Source: Oxyura jamaicensis (lineage: Eukaryota > Chordata > Aves > Anseriformes > Anatidae). From it: a stretch of DNA of 64,000 nucleotides. A program made the position numbers and the translations under genes. Positions within the stretch are counted from its first letter, which is position 1. Every line of letters starts with the position of its first letter. The stretch is taken from positions 181,811,441-181,875,440 of the forward strand of contig NC_048893.1 of the NCBI RefSeq assembly GCF_011077185.1, read 5' to 3'. Shown here piece by piece: positions 47,001-62,300 of the stretch. Under the pieces are notes generated by a model. It searched no databases. It was not told where the DNA came from and was given only the letters and a program-made list of their open reading frames with translations.

Positions 47001-50000
47001 CACACATCAGCCCCAATCTCCAAGCAGTTTATATAGGTTAGCTTTACTGACCCCACTGCAGCTGGAAAGCACAGGCAGAATATGGGAGAAGTGACTTTGC
47101 CATATAGAAGTTAAAACTCTTTAAAAACAATCAGAAATTGTCAAAGACCTCTTCTGAGTGGATGGAAAGCCAAGACAGAAGCAATGAAGTGGTTGTCCAA
47201 TAGAGTCAAGGCTCCTGCCTACTCCTCTGAGAGGAGAAGGGAGGCAAATAAAACCAGCCAGGATGGAGGAAATACCAGCTCATGGGTTTCCCACCATCTT
47301 AATGAAACCATACAACAGATGGACTGAGTTTCATGTGTAAGAGGACATCTGGCTTCTATAATTTATTCTCCCAGCTAAGTAGATACTCTTACATGAATAC
47401 TAACTTGTTTCTTCCGGAGTGATGTGCAGCACCACACAAAAAGTGTCAGACACATCAAAGTAACATGAAATGGGCATGTGTGCCAGAGACACCAAGTTAA
47501 TATGCTAATGGTCCTGGTATCTGTGTGTCATCAGGAGGAGGAATCTTGCAGTTCCACAGATGGATCTTGGTGGGGAAGGGAGGAATATTTAATCTTTGGC
47601 AAATTACAGAAGTAAAAAATCTGCAAGTACAAGCCAAGAAGCTTCCTGTCACTTCAGCAGGAAAGACTTACAGACTTCAAATCACATTTGATTTGGTCAC
47701 TGTGCCTGTAGAGAAGACAAGTGTGAGCTCAGTGATCTTTCCATTTGCTTGGAGGAATTATAGCAGAGGTTCATGCCAAACATGGTGGGGAAAAAAATAA
47801 TAAAGATGCTATTAATGACTTTGCTTTCTTAATGCACTTGACACATGCTTGGCCACGAGCATATATTTTGGCTGTTTGCTGAATCGGGGTCAGTGCAAAT
47901 GCCAGCACAAATACTAAGAAAAAAGCTCGCATTAATTTGACCTGTTTGTTTACCTCTGTTTCAATATGTAAGTGGCAGGGCTCCCATTAATAAGCCAAAA
48001 TCAGCACCATATCCTTAGCGTTCCAGTTCTCAAAGTTTCTTTACAAGCCAGAAAAGCCCAAGGGTTGAGGTCAAAAGAGATGTTATTTGGAAGACCTCAC
48101 CTTTGTTCGTCAGGCTACCTGGCCATGAACAGTCAACCAAGGGCACTGCCAAAACCCGGCAGAGCTATTCTCCCTCTGAACCCCATCCTGTGGGAGGTTG
48201 ATGGAGGAGTGGGAGCAGGAGGAGAGCACCGGGTGATGGTGGGGGCAACCTGGCCAGCCACATCCACAGTGGGGAAAATGGAAGGGAGCACTTGGGTGAC
48301 CTGCTAGGACAGGCATAGTCTAGTTACAGGCATAGACTAAATCTCCCCGTGGTGAAAAGAATGACGAGGAAGGGCATGAGGGACTTGACAAATCAACTTG
48401 CTCGGTGACCATCCTCTGTAATTGAGGCCACACAGAACTGCCAAGTTTGCATCTATGTTTTGAACCTTCCTCCTCCTACGATGAAGACTGATTATCTGAA
48501 GAACCTCCTGGAAAAGGCTCTGGCTTCTGGCTTCTCTTGAACCATGCTCAGGCATGTTAGAGACTGGCTGACTCCCCAGCCACAGAAGGTGCCAGCAGTA
48601 CACCGGTAATGCCGTCACGGGGAGGCACGCTCGCTCCCTGGTCCTGGTTCAGTAGCAGGGACACACCTCGAGGATATCCAGTTGGGATCAAATTCATCCT
48701 ACCCAAATTTTGGAGAGCTGGTAGTGCTAATTAGCAGTTAAACACACGTATACTTCAAGTTGTTAGGGAGTTAAAGATTAACTGAAAACTAGGACATGGT
48801 ATAGCACTAAAATATATATATATATATTTTGTGACAGCTTAGCATGTAACACACCATTTTTTAGTCCTTGGGGCACAATAATTCAGTGTTACCCTTCTGG
48901 CTGCTAACCTGCATTAAGACAAACTAAGGCTGAATTGAGCATTCAAGTTTGACTCAGTCAGTTCTTAGTCACTACATCAAGCAAAAATACTTTTTCTTCC
49001 TGAGTAAGGATTAGTAATCAAGAATAGTGAAAGTATTCATCAACGTATAAGCAAAAACAATTTTAAACAACTGTCAACTATAAATTGTAGTTTTTCATTG
49101 AGACAAATAAAAAAAATATGAATTTTAATATAACAATTAACTGGTCTTCCACTCCAGCATATTATTTCATTCAAAGGCTTGATTTTTGAAAAATTATGTA
49201 AATGACAATTTTAAACAGCATATGAAAGTGTCAGAATTTAGGCAAAGTATTTTCTAGATTTCACAGAACACACCTTAGTAAATTATTTTAGTCACTGCAT
49301 GTAGAACCACATATTCTACGGGAAAACTGTAGCAAAAAAGGAAAACATGCTTAGAAGTAAACCAGTAAAATTGGGGTGTATTAGTCCATCTGCGGATGGA
49401 CAAAGAATATGAAAGAACTTCAACTTACTGCAAGAGATTCCATTTGCTACACAGCAAGCATGGCACAGGAGAAAAGGAAAGGAAAGAAAGTATAGTGTCA
49501 GTGTAATGCATGCAATAGGAAGCACAGCCCATCTTTAATAGCATAATTTGTCAGCAGTATTAGCAATGCTTGCCTCAACCTGGTAACTGGTTGGAAATAT
49601 CACATACAACATACAACATGCACAGCACTCAATAAAATCAAGCTCTTAATTCTAACTGTAAATTACAATCTAAATATCCTCAGTTGGATGTTCACATTTG
49701 TTAATTTTGATGTATCCCTCCCACTCAGTAGCTCAGGACCTTACGATGAAATTGTGTTAGAAAAGTCTTGAAATAATACTTTTATTTAAAATTTGCTTTC
49801 CTTATTGTTAAAAAGAACTCATACAGCAAAGTGCTCAAAGCATTATGCAGAGTTTTCTAGTGATTAACAGAACTTAAATTTGTCTTGTATAAATATTACG
49901 TTATTTATTAATACTTCTACTTTTGAATGTAGTAAGTCTGATGAAATTTACAGGATAAGCTTTGTGACTGCTGCAGTTATTATTTGGCATGCTACAATGG

Positions 50001-53000
50001 AAATATTTCACATATAACTTATGACAACCATATGAAAAAAAATCTATGGAAAATGCCAGTTTGGTTTGACTACATGGCAGTGCCACATGTTCAGATTTGT
50101 ATTCCCTCCTCTCACCAGTAATGATTCACTGATTTGTAATTCTGGAACTATTAAAATGTCAGGGTAATTCTTGTTTTAATAGCAATAAAAATTCTAATTT
50201 ACCCACATTAGCATTTCAAAGATTAGGGACTAACGTCTCAGGAATAAACTTCTCTCCTCAAAAAAAATAAGTGTTCCTCTTCATTTACCAAGAACTAACA
50301 GTTGCATTCTGTGCACTTCTCAAGCAGCTTTCCTTATTATTTATATATATTATCTTCTCATGACATTTTAGATGAATGGAATTATGTCAGTATTGTAACT
50401 AACAGACTGCAATGACATCTGCCCAGTTACAGCCTGACGTCAGCGCATATGCGCACAATGTTCATAAACATTTGAAATTCTTATTAAAATGATTTACCTT
50501 ACCTTTGATACAAAGGCAGCAAACACAGAAATGTCAAGTAATGCTAACTTGGTATAGCCAAGCAACGCCTTGCGGTCTGGCTTCTTTCCATGGGCCTTAC
50601 GACTAAAGAATGTATGAAAAGTATTTTCCCTGTACTACCCATCAGTGAAACCACGGCATACAAAGCTTTAGGTCCCATAACGTTTACTTTTATGGCTTTA
50701 ACACTGGTTGAATTTTTTTTTTTTTAACTTCAAGAGAATTTACTATTCTTATAAAAACCTTCCTTTATATCTTGGCTTCCATGCAGTTTATGTAAATTAA
50801 GTTTTGTAAAGCCAAGTTTAAGATAAGAAGACAAGAGCAGGCAGATCATTGTACTGTAGTAAATTCACAGATATGCTGATTTCTGTTTTTCAAATCTTGT
50901 TTGCCTCTCACTTGCATGCTCCTCTGAATTTTAACATACCAACAATTTACACCTGGACTTTCAAAAATACTGGAATCCACATATAATTTCTAACTTGCCA
51001 TGGAATTTACTTTAAAGAAGAAGAAAACCAGAAAATAAGTGAATTCCATGGTCATTTTTTCCCCAGAAAACAACTCTCATTTTTTTACTGCTTCCAAAAC
51101 AGGGAAGAAAAAAAAAAAAGAGAGGATGTGGGAAAAGGGGAAAAGGGAACTGGGATTTCACCGTACATAAAAATCCCTCCTTTTTCAGTGGAAGAAAGTA
51201 TACTGATCTTTCAATACTACAAAATCTCCCTAAACTACTGATGGTCAACTCAACATGGTTCTGCAATTTCATGATTGCAACTCGTCTTCCTCTCTCTTTC
51301 AGCATAAAATGAAATATTCCTTGGAAGTTGAGAAAATTTTTGGACTAATTTTTGGACTAAATGACATATCTTTAAGTCTCCGGTAGCAAGGGTTCATGCA
51401 GAATGTTCCTAGCCTTCACTCTTCTCCTCCATCTCTAGTTTACTGCCTACATTAAGGGAACTATGACCCTACACAATTAGAGTTTTTGGCAGCTGAAAAT
51501 ACTGAATGTTATGCTGAATGCTACTGAATGTAGCTAGCAAATGCTACACCTAAGAAACACCCCCAGTGTTCTCAACAGTAGCACTGATTTATCTTTCTAT
51601 TGAGACAGAGCATTACTGTTCTGTAATATTAGCAAAGCAAGAAGATAGCAAAATACTAATCTTTAGGTCACCAGCCTTCTTGCTTTTTCTCAAGGAAACA
51701 CTTTTACATACTAAAAAGAGATGAGAGTTACACAACTATTTCTTAAGATACTGAAACTTTGATGGCAACACAGTCTTCAGTCATTTAATGACACAGGAGA
51801 GTCCCACCATAACAAAATAATTGCTGTGTGCAAGGGTTTTTAAATGAAAGTGCATTTTATTGAGGTATTCTATTTGACTTGATACTGCAGCAGATGAAAG
51901 ATTTTCCCCACAACCTAGGAAAGTGGGTATATGTATCAGAGACAAAAAGAGAGATACAGCATATGTTGCTGCATTCTTAAATATCCACTCTTCTTGAAAT
52001 TAAACTGTTCTGTCAGGAGAAAGCTAAAACCCAGCTGTGGTCCTCTAGCAAATCTGCCTGCAAGAGCCAAATTGAGCTCATTGTCAGTCCATGGATATGT
52101 CCAATGTTAGTCAGATACTACAGAAAAAATTATTAAGAACTTCTAATTTAATAGTGAGACTCACCATGCCTTGAGTTCTACCATGACTCAGTTTAACTCC
52201 AGATTACTACGGTGCAAGAAGTAGACCTCCAGCCTTGTTGGTGGCCCAGAGGCAGTGAACTTTAGCCACAGAGAAACCCATAACAACAGGTACATTCTGA
52301 ATTTTTCCAGCAAAGCTTTTTAAGGGGTGTGGTATATTTTAAATATCCACTAGCAGTGTGACTTGGTAAAACTCACCCTCAGTAGCTTGTGTTCTTTGGG
52401 ATGAGCATGGTTTAAGAAAGGTGTATACTGCCTTTGGACTCACTGAAAAAGCTGTATGCCTCATTAGGAGACAAATACTTACTTGAATTAGCTAGTACTA
52501 AATGACAAGAAAAATAGGATCTTCCATGTATCTCCTTATGAGAAAAAAAAAAGAACCCAAACCAAAAACTCATAAAATCAGTCTTTGACTAGATTAAAAA
52601 AAAAACCTTCGATTGGTAGGGTTCAAGAATGCACTGATAGCTTTACTCATCTGTTACACCTGAAGAGACAGCAAAACAGTATATGCAGTTATCTTTGTCT
52701 ATAAATTGCCTCCTATGTCCTTGAGTCTCTGCAGCATCAAATGATTCAATGTAGCATCAAAGCTTACAAATCAAAGACCTACAAATCATGCAGTCTGCTG
52801 CAAGAATAAGGGGTGGAAAGACATTCTGGGACATTCAGCTATTACCCAATTTCAGAAAACTTGCTAGCTCGAGCAGCTGACCTAGACAACTTCTATTTAA
52901 AGCTTCTTCAATGTCAGAATAAGCAATTTTTGCCTTTGCCCATTTTCAGTAACAGAAACAATGGTCAACAAATCACATGCAATTATTTAGAAATAAAATC

Positions 53001-56000
53001 TGATTAGAGAAACTGACGCCAAGCTAACCACCCTCATAGGCAGGAATAGCTCCATTTAAGTCATCCGTGACGCAACCCTTCTTGGCAACACTGAACCTGG
53101 TCCGATGTCTGTCTCATGAGCAGAGTGGATTATTTTCACCTCCAGCTTTTTACACAGTGGCAGTGGGTTCTGAGAATCACAGATTGCTGTCCTCCATAGG
53201 ACAAGGTATTGCTCTGTCATACAATTATTTCTGAACCTTTTCAGAGGCAACCTGTTTTTGTGTTTTAGCTAGGTGTCTTTTTTATGCCAGAAATTTTATG
53301 CAGGATTTCAGGCCTTAGCCTAACCATAAGTGTAACAGTTTAGGCAGGTTCCCTCACAGTTACCACTGTAAGGCACATTTTTGTCCTACAATTGCTAGAT
53401 TCTTTGGTCTTCCAGGCTGAGGGAGAAGAGGAGAGGAAAGGTGTGAAAACAAGTATTTGCCAGTCTAGGAATCACTTTTCCTTTTCCCTTTCTAATGACA
53501 TTTCCCCAGTTTCCCTGGACTCTCCCTCCCATTACTCTTTCGTTGAGTAAACAGAATGGATTATTATGTATGAGTTCCACAGTTCCCCTGGAAAGAGCTG
53601 TTTCAATTGACAGCTGAACGAGAAGGAGAGGAAAATAAATATGCCTGTTATCAAAGACCTACTATTCCATCAACTTCCAAGGAACAATGCACTTTGGTCT
53701 GAAAGAACATTGCTGGGGATAGATCAGGGATTCCTGTAGGAGTGAGAAACTAGTTTTCTTCAGTCTGCTTGATAAAGTAAGAATGCAGATCCTTGTTTCA
53801 CATTTAATTCTGAAACAAAGAACATCTAATTTCAAAAAGATAATAAAACACAAATGGAGCATATTTATTAACTTTTAGAGGCCTTTAGGCCATTTATATA
53901 TTAGCTCAGTTCATAGTTTATTCCTTCTCCTCAGCTTTCTCTTTGCTCTATTTTTTCAAAACACAAGTTAAATAGCCTGGGTTCTAAGCCCTTCTTTCTT
54001 AGATTTAAGAACAGCTCACTCGTAACCTCCCTGTACACCACAACAATGGGACAGTATCTCATTTAAATGCATTGGAAGAGGTGTGTAACTTTTGCTGTTG
54101 CCAGTGCCAGATGCAGGAAGATTAAACAGTTTTCCCAACACCTGTGATTATAGCCAGAGGATTTATTAACAAATCAGATTTGCTAATAGGGTCAAGGAAG
54201 CCAAAAAGCAGGGGTGGCAAGGATATGGGATTATTGAGAAGGCACAAAACAAAATGAAGAAAAAACAAACCCCCAAACACAAGTGAGAGCAAACACAAGA
54301 AGACACACACGTAGAGACGGGAAAGAGAACTTAAGATAAAAACAGAAGAAAGTAAAATGAACTGGGGGAGAAGACAAGCAAACCAAAACGAACATGACCA
54401 TAAAAGAAGGTCTTTCAAAAAAGAAAAAAAAGATACAACAGGCAAGTTCTGAAATGTCACTATTATCTTTTGTAAGATAAAATACATGGAAAGAGGAGAT
54501 GTAACTTTTTCCTACATGTTGTTGTTGCTTCCTGATTTTGGCTAACTCCCTAGCCTTCTCTCTTTCCAATCCTTCATTCTTTTTCCTCCAAGAAGAAAAA
54601 AAAATTCCCACAAAACAGTTCCTAACTTATTCTATGCCATTAAGATACCAGCTGTTTCCTATACTTAGTATATTAAATCACAGGGATGCCAGCTGATGGT
54701 GATAATCTCTGAAAAGATTGATTTCTTAACTGGAATCAATATACTAAATACATGTGCTTATGGATATATAAATAATTTCACTGGCCATTTTACAGTCAGT
54801 ATTTCATAACTGAGAATCTAAGTGGGTTTCAACTAGACAGGTCTTGCTGTTTAGCAGATCAAGTCTGTAACATCTGTAGATAAAATGGGCATAATGTGGA
54901 AGCACAATACATCAGGAATGATTTTCAGAGACACTGTGTGTGGGAAATTGAGTTTTCATGCAATACCTTTCTAAAAGGGACCACACACACAACTCAGGCA
55001 GGGTTAGCTCTGAATACCTTTGAGTCCTGAGTGTGAAAATGGGATTATACCCAAGCCCAGCAGAGAGATGAGGAGGAAGTTGTGGGTCTTGTGGGTCTAA
55101 GAACGGGCTATATAGCACATGACTTAAGAGGAGCAAAATACTCCTCCTCACTCATTACCTTCTCTTCTGAGTCCCCTGGCTGGCAGGTAATAACTCCATC
55201 TCGTGAGCCCCCAGCAAATGTTGCTTTGCAGTTTGCAAGCCACTGTTTTCAAAAAAAGAATGAAAGAAGATATGTATAAGGCCTATAGCTTGATTTGCAG
55301 AAAGGTAAACAGTATTTTTTTTTCACAGCATGGAATGTAAACAAAATTTGATTATTGTAATTTTTATTCACACAATTTGCTTTGACTCTAATTAAAATTA
55401 AAAGGATGTATTTTTGGTTTTTATTAGTATTTGAATTGCATAAAACAAGAAAACAAATTAATTAATTGTTAAATAGGAGAAAGGAAAGCCCAAGAGTATT
55501 AAAGATACCAATGTTTCTAAAATGCAGAGGTACAATATATATATATATATATTTAATTCTGGTTCATATGTTCAGGAAAAAACATTTAATGAATCTAGTA
55601 TCTGAAACATTTACTGAATGTTAATTTAAGTAGATTTGACATTATCTTCAGTCTCCTGACACAGTACAAGTATACACGCATACAAAAACAAGAACATGGC
55701 AGAATCTAGCATACCGAGAGTGTTGCTTCTTTCCTGTTGTTGTATGTGTCCAGGTATTCTTGCAGTTCTAGGACACTGAACTTCAGCTTTTCAAGAAGGC
55801 CACAAGAGAGAAGCTGGAGAAATGAAATCAAAAAGGCTAGTAAATGTCACTGTAAAAGTTTAAAAATACTGACAGAATAGAAAATATATCAGAGAAAATA
55901 TTTTGCAAAATAATACTTAGATTTACAGATATTTACACTGGAAACTGCTTGATTTTATATTTATGCCAAAAAGAATACTATACCAAGAGCCCAATAGAAA

Positions 56001-56289
56001 CAGGTGCACCTATAATAATTTGCACATGAAATCATTTTCTGTGTTTAACAACTTGGCAAAAGACTTCCCTAAAATAAATACTGCTCAAAGCTTAATTAGT
56101 TAATCTCCATAGCTCTCTAATGGTGTGAGTTGCAGCTCTTCATGGTCACAACTGCGGGCCAAAAGCAGACCCAAGATTAGACTTTAGAAGTTCCTACCTC
56201 AATGCTCCTCTGTGAGGCCACACGGTCATTAAGCTTTTGGACAAACATGGGCCAGAATGAAACAATAAGAAGGGCCACCTCATTTCCTA

Positions 56290-56321
<32 letters not shown>

Positions 56322-59300
56322 TATCATCCAGCTCACATCACAGTTGACTTAAATGAAGCCACTAAACATATTTTCATCTTCCATGCTGAAGTATGTAAAA
56401 AATAGCTTCTCCTTTTTTGTTTGTAGAGCAGACACTTGTTTTATACAACTTTTTGGCAGGCAGGCTCAACACATCCTATTGCTCATCTGTCAATACTTAC
56501 CTAATGAAATAATATGAAAAATTAGTGGAAATTTGATTAAGAATAAGACATAAAAATTAGAGACGGGAGGTGGGCACCTTCTTGATGTATCTGTTCAGGA
56601 GTTGCCCTGATGTAAAACTGTCAGTGAAATATCACACTGCCATGCAGTACGTGCCTTTTGAAAGGAATATACTCACTGTTTCTGCATCTACAAACAGGGT
56701 AGGACATTCCGAGCATGTTGTTAACATCTGAGAAGACCTCACAAACTTGGAGCCTATTCCTCGCAGGTTGTCTCCCAGGTAGCTAGCTGCATCACAGGTT
56801 AGGAAGCAGAATCTTTTCTGAATATTCTGTAAAGCAAAATACAGCTTATCACATTTATTACTCAAGTACAAGCTACTTTCCTTTCTAAGGAAAATGGCAT
56901 GCCTTTTTTTTTTTTTTTTAATAATTATTGTGTGTGTCTTGCACAGTAACATGCAAGAGAGACCATTTCCTTCTGGAGAACTGAATGCTTGCTCACGGTT
57001 ACTGAGCAATAATTATTATGACACTGTAAAGCTGGGCAGCTGTGAAACTAGTTACATAGTCAGTAATGATCTGCTGCTGAAGTGTATTCTTGTAAAGCTG
57101 ATTCAACGTTTATAAAGCTTTTTATCCACACGCATTTTTTTTCTTGGCTGTACAGAGTTAACAGAGTTGATCAGCACATTAATTTTTCTGCCCATTCCGG
57201 GCATTGTTTTGTTAGTACACCATGTCAAGTGGCTAATCAGACAATATAATGGACATCCGAATGCCAAACAGCAGCACGAAACGGAAAAAAAAAAAAAAAA
57301 CAAACAAAAAAAAACACCCAACAGAAAAGAACTTTTGCTTTCCCCTGTGAGAAAAACCTTATTAGCAAAACTTTTCTTCTGTTTGGGTGGACTCCAGAAA
57401 TACTACATTGCATCCGGGAATTATTCTTGTCAGATTTTTTTTTTTTTAAATATATATTTTGAGTTTTAATACAGTCTGGTCTTCCAGAAACATTCTTTTC
57501 AGTGGCTAATACATAAAGTGAGTAGTAAATAAAAATAATAGTTTTGCAGGAACTGAAATAATTGTATTGATAAATACAGAGCAGGCTTCACTGCCAAAAC
57601 ATATCTCACTAAGGTCAACTGCCCAGCTGGTGGGAATAACACAAACATGTTGTTTAGAATAAAAGTATGAAACATTTTTATATGATTCATCCCACATAAC
57701 TATAGGCATTTCTCTGAGGAACGTAAGTTAGGACCTGTATTACCGTAAGCATTCCTTACTGGAAAGGAGTGCTTCCTGAACAACAATTTGGATGACAAAC
57801 ATATAAATGGCCTTTACTACACCTGTTCTGGGGTCTTTGAAGTACTTAAAATCAGGTGAGCTCAGTTCAGATTTTATGGATAACAGATGATGTAGGTAGG
57901 AGTGGAAGGTTTTTTTTTTTTTTTTAAAAAAAAGCTAGAATCACATTGTAATGGTGTATTGGCATACACCAGAACTATTTTATAAAATGGTTAAAGAGAA
58001 ACTTTCTCTACAGCACAATTTCACCATTGCTTATCTGTGAAATTCTCTCTAAACTGAGCTGGCTCTGTTCATAGCCAAGATCACATAGACTGGCATGACA
58101 GTTGTACGGTATGTTTCTACCATCTTGCTTCAACACAGAAACAAAGCCCTACCAATGTCAATTAGCACGTAGTTCAGATTCTCTGCTGCAATGAGTCTGT
58201 AGCTGACACAAGGGGCTCTTACTAATTACCACCAAAAGAGGTAAATAATTACTTCTATGAGCAACTAGCAGAATCATCTAACTCATAGGGCTTGGTGACA
58301 GTTGCATATTTACTACTTGGATATCTTCTGACAAGAAAGACTAGGTTCAACTCAGTAAAACTTTTCTGATAACTCTTCTGTGAAAGGAAGGAGATCTAGA
58401 TTTGATCCTAACCAACAGAGAAGAGGTAGCTGAGAATGTAAAAATGGAAGCAAATTAAAAAAGGTGGATCATGGGATAAAAACCTAGAGAGATTGATTGG
58501 AAGAGAGATCTGGAAAACATCTAGTCCAGCCTTCACATTGAAGTGGGACTGGTGCCAACACCACTAGATCAGGTCAGCCATGGTTTTGTCTAGATGAGAT
58601 GCGAAAACTCCAAGGTCTGAGTTTCCACAGCCCCACTGGGTAACCTTTTTAAGCGCTGCAGGCCATGCCTGGGGAGTTGTAACTGAGTTTATTATGATTC
58701 TGAGACAATGATGAAGAGAGATCACAGAAGAAATACAGCTGACTGGAGTGTATTCAGAATTTGAAGGAAGGAGCCCATGAGAAACAACTTCATGGGGAAA
58801 AGGAGATAAGAAGTGGACATTTCTTTAGTGAAAAAGAGGGCAGAAGTACATTCTGTACCACTTAAAGAGAAAATACATTAAGACATCTGTCTAAAGCACA
58901 AAGACTTCACTCAGGGAAATACTCATGCAAAGAACAGAATATAAAACTATGTTCAATTACTAACTTGGGCACCAAAATTAGGATGACACTGTTGGCACAA
59001 TAATCAGAGAGGTATATGCCAAACAAACTAGAGAGAATGACAAGAAAATATTCTAGAGACAATTAAGGGAAAGGCTAAGGACTCACAATGGAGAGGAATA
59101 GCTGCTAACAGATGTTACTGAAAATGCCTTCTTTTGCCTTACTGCTCCCAGAAAGGACATCTGTGTACAGCTAAAACAGGTAACATCAATGCAACTCAAT
59201 AAAAACTCAGGTCAGAATTGATATTTTTACATCATTGCAGATTAGGGAAATTCATGCTATGATAATTGTAATACTGGCTAAAGAAATCTACAAGCCATAA

Positions 59301-62300
59301 CAATTATATTTGAGAACTCATAGAATACAGGGTGTTGTAAAAAAAATTAAGGAAAGTGTTTATCTCAAAAAGCAAAAGGAATTAAGCGGTAAGTTCAGGG
59401 AAATGTGGGAACATATAAGAGATAAATAATAGACAGTATATATTTGTTTAGAGCAAATCATATTTTAACATCCATGAAAGGCTTAAATATTCTATGAGGA
59501 GACGCAATTGATACGTTATATATTAATTCATTTACTATCTTAGAAGTGAAGTAGAAAAACTTGGTTTAGGGGTAACTAGGTATGCAAAACCATAAAAGTT
59601 AATTATCATGATCTCATTGTTCAATTTTAAAGATAAATTGAGCAGGATTACACTGGGATCTGTCTCAGGCCTGACCAAGTGGTTAATGAAAATACTGAAC
59701 ATGAAGTATGCTTATTAAATGCACAGATGTTTAGGATGCAGTGCCTGCAAGCTCTTTGGGAACCAGGGTTGTATTTCAGAGGGATCTTGATAGACTGGAG
59801 AAATGGTGCAGGGAAAAGAAAGAAGTACAAGTTTTTACACCTAGAAACAAACAGTCAAGAGAGCACATTCAGGATAGAGAGTAACCAGAAAGAAAAAAAA
59901 AAAAGTCTGTAGAAAAAGATCTGCATACTGGATTGGATTAAAATTCAAAAATGAATTAACTCTATCCTACTGTAAAGTAGTTATCAGAGAGAAGTTTTTA
60001 CATAGAAATAACTTCTACATAACATCTAATCCAATTCTAGTCAGTGCTAATAAGAACTTAGGCTGAAGTAAAGAACATGCTCTTGCTTTTCAAGGAATAC
60101 ACAGACTAACTGAAAAGAGCCTGTAGCAACAGCTAGAAGTTTCAAAAATGTGGCTTACGGTGAAGGTTGGAAGAACTGAAATTAAATAAGAGAAAGTTTG
60201 GATAGGTAAAGTCATGATAATGGTCTACAAACTACAAAGAAGAGGAGTATCACTATGGATAGAGCAAGCAGTCAGGGATATAAAACACAGAAGTTTTGAA
60301 GTGATTAGGAGTCAGGACTAAGTATGTGACTACTTTGCCTAGGAATGTTTTGAAGTTTCATCTTAGCCTAGAAGTTAGGAACAATTTAGAGAAAAAAGTT
60401 AAGACCAAAATGAACGTTGTAGTCTGGGCAAGATAAGGACCATGAACTCATTAGGTTCCTTCTTGCACTCATAGATGAGTTTAAACAATTTTAGTTTATT
60501 TTAAGAACATAACTTCCTCAAAACATTTGAGTCATAGCTTCATCAACACCTGATCAGTCTAGTGTTTACTATTCAGTAAACATATTCTTCCTGTACTGCA
60601 TTCCTTTTCAGATATTAATGGAAGCAGCAATCAATCCACTGTTAAAAATACAGACTTAAACACTATCCTAAAGTATTACAACTTGAAATAGCTAGGGACT
60701 ATTTATTGGTATCTAGGTATTGTACTTCACTAAATAAATTTGTTTTGCAAATACATGGACTATCAGTTCTATGCCAAGGTATCTCAGTCTGGTCCTTTTG
60801 GGTGCAGATTACAGTGATTGAAATCTTCCAAGCAAGGCCTGAAAGCAGCATATTTTAAGAAATGGGACTGTCGGGAGTAATAATGCCAACCATTACCGTA
60901 TTATCTATGTTACACATTAACTATGTGTATGTATATGCCTGAATATAGTCGCTGTGTTTACTGTGAACGTAAATAACAACAAAACATTCCCCCAATTTTT
61001 TTCTCGTTAACCTGATGCTGCCTCTTCTGGGAAGAGGATTTTTAGAAACAAAAAGGCTCAACTGTGGAAACTACTTGCTGGCTCTCAAATGTACTTGCCT
61101 TGGAATTGGAAGGCCTTCTGGAAGACATTTGATTTGACAGAATACAAAGAGGCAGCTTAGAGCAGACAGTTGTAAGGATTATCTAGAGATCTCTGAGATG
61201 TGACCAGTTTACAGGAAAAGTACTTCAGTAATTTCAGGAATTTTAAACAAGTTTAGCGTGTTGTGGGCAAACATCCAGGATACCATCAACTTGAGGCAGA
61301 CCAAAATGTAGGTGCCCTGGAAAATGCACTTCCTTCACTTCACCAGCTATTTAGTTGACAGGCTATTCCAAACAAGGATGTTGTTTCACAGTTAAATATT
61401 TTGGCAGTACTTTGCCTTGTGAGCCTAGCAGATATTGGGCTTGTTTCTCAAACTTCCTGTTCATGAGGGTCAAAAATCTTTTAAGTTATTGGATGAGTAG
61501 CAAAGTTTATCACTGCAAACACAATACAATTCCAGAGAAGCTGAGATCTTACGAAAAAAAAATAAAATGGAAAAAAACCAGAGCTATTTTTATAAACAAA
61601 AAATACATCTGTAGCTCCATCTAGAAAACCCTATTTTCTTAATACTATTAACACCATTAACACCTTTAAATTTTCTTTACTGTTTTTCATGTTACAGTGT
61701 CACTGAAAAATCTTGAGAGCAATATTTAATCTTTCTTATCCATTTATTATCTGAAAAAAAATAGTAGGCTATCTTTCAAGAACAGGAGAAGCACAACAGC
61801 AAGTGCACAGTGTGTATGTCAGGATTTGGATTTAAATAGGCACTTCACAGGTAATATTTAGGTCTTGCATTATGTGGGTGGTATTGTTTTTTTTTTTTTC
61901 TTTTCAGAAGTACATGACACCATTTCCATTTCACCTCTTCAAGGAGAACATAAAGAAAAAATAACTCCCAGAACACTTGAACAGGGCCACTAATCTCTAG
62001 GACTGATGTAATGGCAAAAAAAAGTCAAAATACAAAATACACATCATGAAGAAACACATGATTAATTTTCAAAGTTGACCTGTCATGCACTCAAGTCAAT
62101 GCTGGGAGTTTTTTTTTTTTTTCAAATAGTCGTTTATCAGACAGTGTTCAAAAGAATGTCTATCTTTAGGTACCCATATTTAAAGCTTCAGTGTTTAAAA
62201 GAGGATGCAGCGTACAGCTAGAGAAGACATGTAATTAACTGCAGAGGAAATAGGATAGAAAAGACAGTCCTAAGGCATGGTGCTTCTTTCGTGTTAGACC

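Noticed and set aside
54122..54611. Two overlapping 121-126-codon minus-strand frames in a FRY intron
   Set aside because: Hydrophobic or lysine-rich low-complexity translations of A/G-rich sequence; neighbouring FRY exons join without them.
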